DNA of 10,183 bases from CAZLPY01 sp964561525 (GTDB lineage Bacteria; Patescibacteriota; UBA1384; CAJBMM01). Under the pieces are notes generated by a model. It worked only from the letters and a program-made list of their open reading frames with translations. It had not been told where the DNA came from and ran no database searches. Position 1 is the first letter of the stretch, and each line of letters begins with the position of its first letter. Shown here in pieces: positions 6,828 to 10,183 of this stretch. A program made the position numbers and the translations under genes. The stretch lies in contig CAZLPY010000037.1 in the NCBI GenBank assembly GCA_964561525.1, forward strand, positions 1-10,183, given 5' to 3'.

Positions 6828-6856
6828 ATTTTACCATTCAAAGACACTAGACTCAA
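6828..6856 (-). promoter_or_regulatory. Candidate promoter of ftsE
   Basis: On the minus strand TTGAGT (4 of 6) at 6851-6856 and TAAAAT (5 of 6) at 6828-6833 are separated by exactly 17 bases. They begin one base after the trxB stop codon. The predicted start near 6821 would leave a leader of about 14 bases that carries the GAGGG site and runs to the ATA codon. This separates ftsEX expression from the trxB block. Confidence 0.6.
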
Positions 6857-6857
6857 A

Positions 6858-7799
6858 TTATCCAGTGGACGACCGTAACTCAAGATATTTTTCCGCATCG
6901 ATGGCGGCTTTGCAGCCGGAGCCGGCGGCGGTGATGGCTTGGCGATAGCGATGATCATATACATCACCGGCCACAAATACCCCTTCGATCTTAGTATGAG
7001 TTTCATTCTCTATTTTGAGATAGCCCTGGTCATTCATATCGAGCTGCCCTGCAAAAATTTTAGTATTGGGAATATGACCAATAGCCACAAACACCCCATC
7101 TGTTGGTTTGTCGCTTTTTTGGTGAGTCACCGTATCTTCTATCTCAGCTGAGGAAACCGATTCTTCGCCTTTAATTTCTGTGATGGCACTGTTCCACAAA
7201 ACCTTAATCTTGGGGTGCTGCATTACCTTATCTTGCATAATTTTAGAAGCTCGGAATTGATCACGACGGTGGGCAATAGTCACTTCACTGGCAAACTTAG
7301 TCAGAAACAACGCCTCTTCCATAGCCGAATCCCCTCCGCCCACTACAATCAACCTCTTTTCCTTAAAGAAAAAACCGTCGCAAGTAGCGCACGAAGATAC
7401 TCCTTTACCAATATGCTCTTGCTCTCCTACTACATTCAGCCACCGCGCTGACGCACCGGTGGCGATGATTAACGCATCGCAGGTAAATTGCTTATCCTCG
7501 GATTCGATCACGAACGGACGCGTCTCAAGACTAACCTTGGTCGCATCTTTATCAATGATGGTAGCACCAAACTGTTCGGCTTGCTCGCGCATATTCATCA
7601 TTAACTCTGGCCCCATAATACTTTTGAGGCCAGGAAAGTTTTCCACCTCGGTAGTTAACATCAGTTGGCCGCCAGGAACGTAGCCACCAAGCACCAATGG
7701 AGCTAAATTAGCACGTCCGGTATATAAGGCCGCCGTTAATCCGGCCGGACCAGAGCCGAGGATGATGACGTTGTAATGATTTTGCGATTGTTGTGCCAT
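6858..7799 (-). CDS. trxB: Thioredoxin-disulfide reductase
   Basis: This 313-residue flavoenzyme transfers electrons from NADPH through FAD and a redox disulfide to thioredoxin in the cytoplasm. The FAD-binding motif GSGPAG is at 15-20, the redox pair is CATC (Cys137, Cys140) followed by DGFFF, the NADPH-binding motif is GGGDSAMEE at 154-162, the 2'-phosphate-binding HRR is at 177-179, and the C-terminal FAD motif AGDV lies at 277-280 with RQAITAAGSGC after it. All expected residues and the typical length are present. It lies 24 bases after the C39 peptidase gene on the same strand and is probably cotranscribed with it. No Shine-Dalgarno site precedes the ATG, so translation may depend on the upstream gene. 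No thioredoxin gene is in the window. Confidence 0.98.
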   Translation of the reverse strand: MAQQSQNHYNVIILGSGPAGLTAALYTGRANLAPLVLGGYVPGGQLMLTTEVENFPGLKSIMGPELMMNMREQAEQFGATIIDKDATKVSLETRPFVIESEDKQFTCDALIIATGASARWLNVVGEQEHIGKGVSSCATCDGFFFKEKRLIVVGGGDSAMEEALFLTKFASEVTIAHRRDQFRASKIMQDKVMQHPKIKVLWNSAITEIKGEESVSSAEIEDTVTHQKSDKPTDGVFVAIGHIPNTKIFAGQLDMNDQGYLKIENETHTKIEGVFVAGDVYDHRYRQAITAAGSGCKAAIDAEKYLELRSSTG

Positions 7800-7823
7800 A
7801 AGTATGAAAATCCAATCTAGATG

Positions 7824-8618
7824 TTACTGCAGAACTCCCTTTACTACAATGGCTACTTTGGCACCGTTTTCGACGTCACCCCCGTTCCAATCATGAATAG
7901 CATTCTGTAATACCTGATATGAATAATGATATTTTTCACCGTGCTTAGTGCCGGAGTCATTGGTAATAAATGTCCCATCACTATCGTATCCCCGCAACAC
8001 CAACATATGATATCGCGGGCCCGGTTGCTTGTAGTAGGGATTGTGCAAAAACTGACCTTGCGTCGGCACAATGAGCAGATATCCTGCATTGAGGTCTTTT
8101 TTGAACTCAGATTCTGACGTTACCGTAATGGCCGCATCTAGCCCAAAGTGCTGATGTAACAGCTTTACAACATCGCTGGCCGGAACGCTCACATCGGTTC
8201 CCAAATTGGCCCGCTCCCAGGCTGCCGCACTTGCAAGTTCAGTTTCCACTTGATCGGCGGAATTGATCGGAGTTTTACGAAAGTAATGCCATACCATGAT
8301 GGTCGATGCTTCCTCACATGCCTCCTCGTGGAATGCATCCCAATTGGCAGTCGGGGCTTGCACCGTAAATGGGACGGCTAAATCTACCGAGTCAAGCATA
8401 CTGATTTTTGGTTCGGTGACAGGTTTTGGTGGAATCGTCTGAGTCTGGATCGGAGATGATGATTCGGCGCTCGATTTTGATAATTGCTCAGTATTGGCCC
8501 CGTCTTCGGTTACCGCGACTGCTTGTTCCCTGACGCGATACTGCGCATGCCACTGCACTGCCAAAACACTCCCGACCACCACCGCTGCCACAACTGCAAT
8601 CAAAACGCGGTAGTTCAT
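7824..8618 (-). CDS. Membrane-anchored C39 family peptidase
   Basis: The 264-residue protein has an uncleaved-anchor type N-terminal helix (about 4-22), a Ser/Thr/Pro-rich linker (about 38-70) and a C39-like papain-fold domain from about 80 to the end. The domain opens with VPFTVQAPTANWD, followed by the catalytic Cys101 in HEEACEEAST, His204 in RYHMLVLRGYD and Asp221 in ITNDSGT. This arrangement is a recurring form in Patescibacteria; its substrate is unknown, and it lacks the ABC transporter that bacteriocin-processing C39 domains are fused to. The peptidase domain would lie outside the membrane. Its ATG overlaps the TGA of the HD gene as ATGA, so translation is coupled. It differs clearly in sequence around the active site from the C39-like domain encoded at 3790-5064, so the two do not look like a recent duplication. 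Confidence 0.92.
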   Translation of the reverse strand: MNYRVLIAVVAAVVVGSVLAVQWHAQYRVREQAVAVTEDGANTEQLSKSSAESSSPIQTQTIPPKPVTEPKISMLDSVDLAVPFTVQAPTANWDAFHEEACEEASTIMVWHYFRKTPINSADQVETELASAAAWERANLGTDVSVPASDVVKLLHQHFGLDAAITVTSESEFKKDLNAGYLLIVPTQGQFLHNPYYKQPGPRYHMLVLRGYDSDGTFITNDSGTKHGEKYHYSYQVLQNAIHDWNGGDVENGAKVAIVVKGVLQ

Positions 8619-9181
8619 AATTGCGGAACCGGTGTTGGGGAAAGACCCAGTTCACCGGCGATCGGCCGAAGCGCGGTAATTATATTAGAAACATGTTCGG
8701 TCATTTCAATATTGAGCAGCTCGGCTCCTTTGGTAATATCCGGACGACTTACATTGGAAGCAAAGCTTTTATCCCTCAGCTTTTTTTGCACCGAAGAGGC
8801 CTCTAAATCCTCAAGCTTTCCGGGGCGCATCCGTGCCACCGCCACCACAAAACCACTTATTTCATCGCAGGCAAATAGCGCCTTATCCATCAAAGTGCTG
8901 GGCACAGTGGCATCTTTCCCACCATGCGCATTTATCGCCTGTATAATATGCGGATGCACATCGCGCTCTTTTAAATGCGACAACAATTTTTGCGGGTGCT
9001 CCTGTGGATACTTTTCCCAATCCGCATCGTGCAATAATCCGGCCACTCCCCACAGATCAACGTCCTGGCCAAACTTGCGCGCGTAAAAGCGCATCGCTGC
9101 TTCAACTGCTAGCATGTGCCGCACTAGCGCTTCGTTTGCTACCCATTCTCGCACAATTTGTAGTGCATCATCCCGCTTCAT
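8615..9181 (-). CDS. HD-domain hydrolase (COG2316-like)
   Basis: This 188-residue cytoplasmic protein carries the metal-binding residues of an HD phosphohydrolase: His22 in RHMLAVEAAM, His51-Asp52 in LLHDADWEKYP, His86 in INAHGG and Asp106 in ALFACDEISGF. The order LWGVAGLLHDADWEKYP, then a DEISG motif, then SVQKKLRDKSFASNVSRPDI and a final ELGL matches the widespread uncharacterised family I know as COG2316. The natural substrate is not known. I chose the ATG at 9179-9181, with GAGGTGAT immediately upstream (GAGG 4 bases away); a TTG at 9191-9193 would add four residues. Its TGA overlaps the start of the C39 peptidase gene. It opens the HD-C39-trxB unit and is divergent from the small gene at 9258. 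Confidence 0.93.
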   Translation of the reverse strand: MKRDDALQIVREWVANEALVRHMLAVEAAMRFYARKFGQDVDLWGVAGLLHDADWEKYPQEHPQKLLSHLKERDVHPHIIQAINAHGGKDATVPSTLMDKALFACDEISGFVVAVARMRPGKLEDLEASSVQKKLRDKSFASNVSRPDITKGAELLNIEMTEHVSNIITALRPIAGELGLSPTPVPQL

Positions 9182-9257
9182 ATCACCTCGCAAAATTATC
9201 GACTTTCCTTTACAGTGATACAGGCATAATATAACAAAAAACCAGAGGAGTTACACC
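9182..9257. promoter_or_regulatory. Divergent promoter region
   Basis: This 76-base AT-rich gap separates two divergently oriented genes and so must hold starts for both. For the minus strand GATAAT (9195-9200, 5 of 6) lies just before the HD gene, giving a very short leader; no good -35 box accompanies it. For the plus strand CATAAT (9225-9230, 5 of 6) would start transcription near 9237, also with a weak -35; TTTACA at 9209-9214 pairs only with a poorer TATAAC at 9230-9235 (15-base spacer). Confidence 0.4.
9244..9250 (+). promoter_or_regulatory. Shine-Dalgarno site of the small coiled-coil gene
   Basis: AGAGGAG lies 7 bases before the ATG at 9258, nearly ideal, and is the main support that the plus-strand frame is a real gene. 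Confidence 0.75.
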
Positions 9258-9629
9258 ATGGAAAAGTCTGAGATACAGCAGCGCTTGCAAAAAATTGATG
9301 AATTAAACGAGCACATTAAGGTAGCGAAGGATATGTTGAAAGATGTGCTTGATAATGATTCGTTGTACGGTGAGGTCGAGGAAGAGGCGAAAGCTGCCCG
9401 GGATAAAAAGAAACAATTAGTTAATGACATTTACAATCAGCCTGAAAATCGCAAAATTGTGGACGAGATAAAGGCTGACCGTGAGGAAATTACCACCCTT
9501 AAGGAAATTTTATCTGAGGAGCTGATAGAATACCGCAATCAACATAAGACCGAAACCATTGAGGGACTCGATGGCCAAGTGCGCATCTTCAAATTTTCGG
9601 TCAAACTCTCCCCCAAGCCCACAGACTAA
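9258..9629 (+). CDS. Small coiled-coil protein of unknown function
   Basis: The only plus-strand gene. Its 123 residues are highly charged (mostly E, K and D), contain no Cys, no signal peptide and no membrane helix. Two long amphipathic helices are likely (about 3-60 and 65-95), broken by NQPEN near 60-64, followed by a short beta-like tail QVRIFKFSVKL (about 106-116). It looks like a small helical-hairpin or coiled-coil cytoplasmic protein of a type often seen as hypothetical in Patescibacteria; I cannot assign a function. The strong ribosome site, an ATG start, a codon pattern like its neighbours and the absence of any competing frame support it. It ends 6 bases before the stop of the converging NlpC/P60 gene, with no terminator visible, so the two transcripts probably overlap at their 3' ends. 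Confidence 0.85.
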   Translation: MEKSEIQQRLQKIDELNEHIKVAKDMLKDVLDNDSLYGEVEEEAKAARDKKKQLVNDIYNQPENRKIVDEIKADREEITTLKEILSEELIEYRNQHKTETIEGLDGQVRIFKFSVKLSPKPTD

Positions 9630-9635
9630 AACTGA

Positions 9636-10064
9636 TTAAAGAATCCGTTTAATTGCCACTAAATCCTTGCGGTCGAGTAATTTTTGTACCGGCTCCTCGA
9701 TCACTGACCCGCCATCAGTTGCGTTCCATTTGGCATGAATCACTGTGCCATCGCCGACATATACTGCTACGTGTCCAATGCCGGTACGGAATTGCTCATT
9801 ATAGCGCCCTTGCTTCCCTCGAATGAAGATTAAATCACCCACCTGAAGTGCGGATTCTTTTGCCTCAATTCGCTGTCCCAGAGCAGCCTGATCGATAGAT
9901 CGACGCGGCAATGTAGTTCCGATCCGCTTGTATAGGTATTGTGTAAAGCTTGAGCAATCAAAAAATCTGGGAGCCTCACTCGGCTTCGCCCCATACTTAT
10001 ATGGCTTACCCAAGTGTTTGTAAGCATATTTGACTAAAGTTGCTTGAGCGTTTTTATTCAACAT
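9636..10064 (-). CDS. NlpC/P60 family peptidase without signal peptide
   Basis: This 142-residue protein is a single NlpC/P60 domain. The catalytic Cys37 is in FFDCSSFTQYLYKRIG, followed by LPRRSIDQA, QVGDLIFI (74-81), His98 in GIGHVAVYVGDG and a third polar position at His110 in VIHAKW. Enzymes of this family cleave D-Glu-diaminopimelate or related bonds in peptidoglycan stem peptides. The N-terminus (MLNKNAQATLVKYAYKHLG) is the first helix of the domain and has no signal peptide, anchor or wall-binding module, so it is either cytoplasmic (for example in recycling of muropeptides) or exported in an unusual way. The ATG at 10062-10064 has no Shine-Dalgarno site; the gene begins 14 bases after the HicA-like stop and may be translated by reinitiation. 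Confidence 0.94.
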   Translation of the reverse strand: MLNKNAQATLVKYAYKHLGKPYKYGAKPSEAPRFFDCSSFTQYLYKRIGTTLPRRSIDQAALGQRIEAKESALQVGDLIFIRGKQGRYNEQFRTGIGHVAVYVGDGTVIHAKWNATDGGSVIEEPVQKLLDRKDLVAIKRIL

Positions 10065-10078
10065 AATACTGATAGGGA

Positions 10079-10183
10079 TTATGCCTTATCCCATTCCTCT
10101 TGATTGATTTCAGCTTGTCGCAAAATTTCTATTAGCAAAGGCTTGGAGATATCACCTCGATGAGGATTCGGGATGCGCACTTT
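10079..10183 (-). CDS. C-terminal end of a HicA-type mRNA interferase toxin (start outside window)
   Basis: Only the last 34 residues are present: KVRIPNPHRGDISKPLLIEI followed by LRQAEINQEEWDKA and TAA at 10079-10081. The order Pro-x-x-His near the start, then Ile, then a helix L-x-x-ILRQA-x-I-x-x-EE(W/F), is the typical C-terminus of HicA/YcfA proteins, small double-stranded-RNA-binding-fold toxins that cleave mRNA and are held in check by HicB. The catalytic His of the family lies in the part not seen. The gene after it is not a HicB, so an antitoxin would have to be upstream, beyond the right edge. The frame is open to the edge, and the family call rests on a short stretch. Confidence 0.75.
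   Translation of the reverse strand, partial: KVRIPNPHRGDISKPLLIEILRQAEINQEEWDKA

Noticed and set aside
7824..8618. Bacteriocin-processing C39 peptidase
   Set aside because: There is no fused or adjacent ABC exporter and no double-glycine leader peptide gene in the window; the domain fits the stand-alone C39-like type better.
8484..9086. A 200-codon open frame on the plus strand
   Set aside because: It is antisense to the HD and C39 genes, both of which show clear family motifs; its own translation is Cys/Ser/Pro-rich without domain pattern or ribosome site.
6130..9181. UGA-as-glycine genetic code
   Set aside because: ftsE and the HD gene end at TGA exactly at their family-typical C-termini, so TGA is a stop here.

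Overview
The window reads as a piece of chromosome from an uncultivated, small-genome bacterium, most likely a member of the Candidate Phyla Radiation (Patescibacteria). The indicators are short gaps and stop/start overlaps, a LemA protein, a membrane protein ending in a pilin-like module, several stand-alone papain-fold peptidases (C39 and NlpC/P60 types), and an ftsE-ftsX-hydrolase-S41 peptidase cluster. No outer-membrane machinery is visible. Genes end in TGA as well as TAA and TAG (ftsE and the HD gene use TGA), so the UGA=Gly code of some patescibacterial lineages does not apply. bL9 is present; several CPR lineages are reported to lack it, so this argues for one that keeps it. The assignment is inference from gene content, not from a marker phylogeny.

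Almost everything lies on the minus strand, so transcription runs from high to low coordinates. From the right edge: the C-terminal end of a HicA-type toxin and a leaderless-secretion NlpC/P60 peptidase (9636-10183); one small plus-strand coiled-coil gene (9258-9629) divergent from the next block; an HD-domain hydrolase, a membrane-anchored C39 peptidase and thioredoxin reductase (6858-9181); then the cell-envelope block ftsE, ftsX, a secreted coiled-coil C39-type hydrolase, and a CtpA/CtpB-type protease; and finally rplI (bL9), a proline-rich single-pass membrane protein and lemA, which runs off the left edge. Four sets of promoter-like hexamers divide the minus strand: before ftsE, before the coiled-coil hydrolase, before ctpA (apparently leaderless) and in the divergent gap at 9182-9257.

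The functional centre is envelope remodelling. In Gram-positive models FtsEX is an ATP-driven transmembrane switch for a coiled-coil peptidoglycan hydrolase (PcsB, CwlO, RipC). Here the gene directly after ftsX has the expected signal peptide and long coiled coil, but its catalytic domain looks like a C39-type papain fold instead of CHAP or NlpC/P60. The S41 protease that follows could process exported proteins or hydrolases. No gap exceeds 91 bases, and I see no convincing intrinsic terminator, tRNA, rRNA, CRISPR array or insertion sequence.
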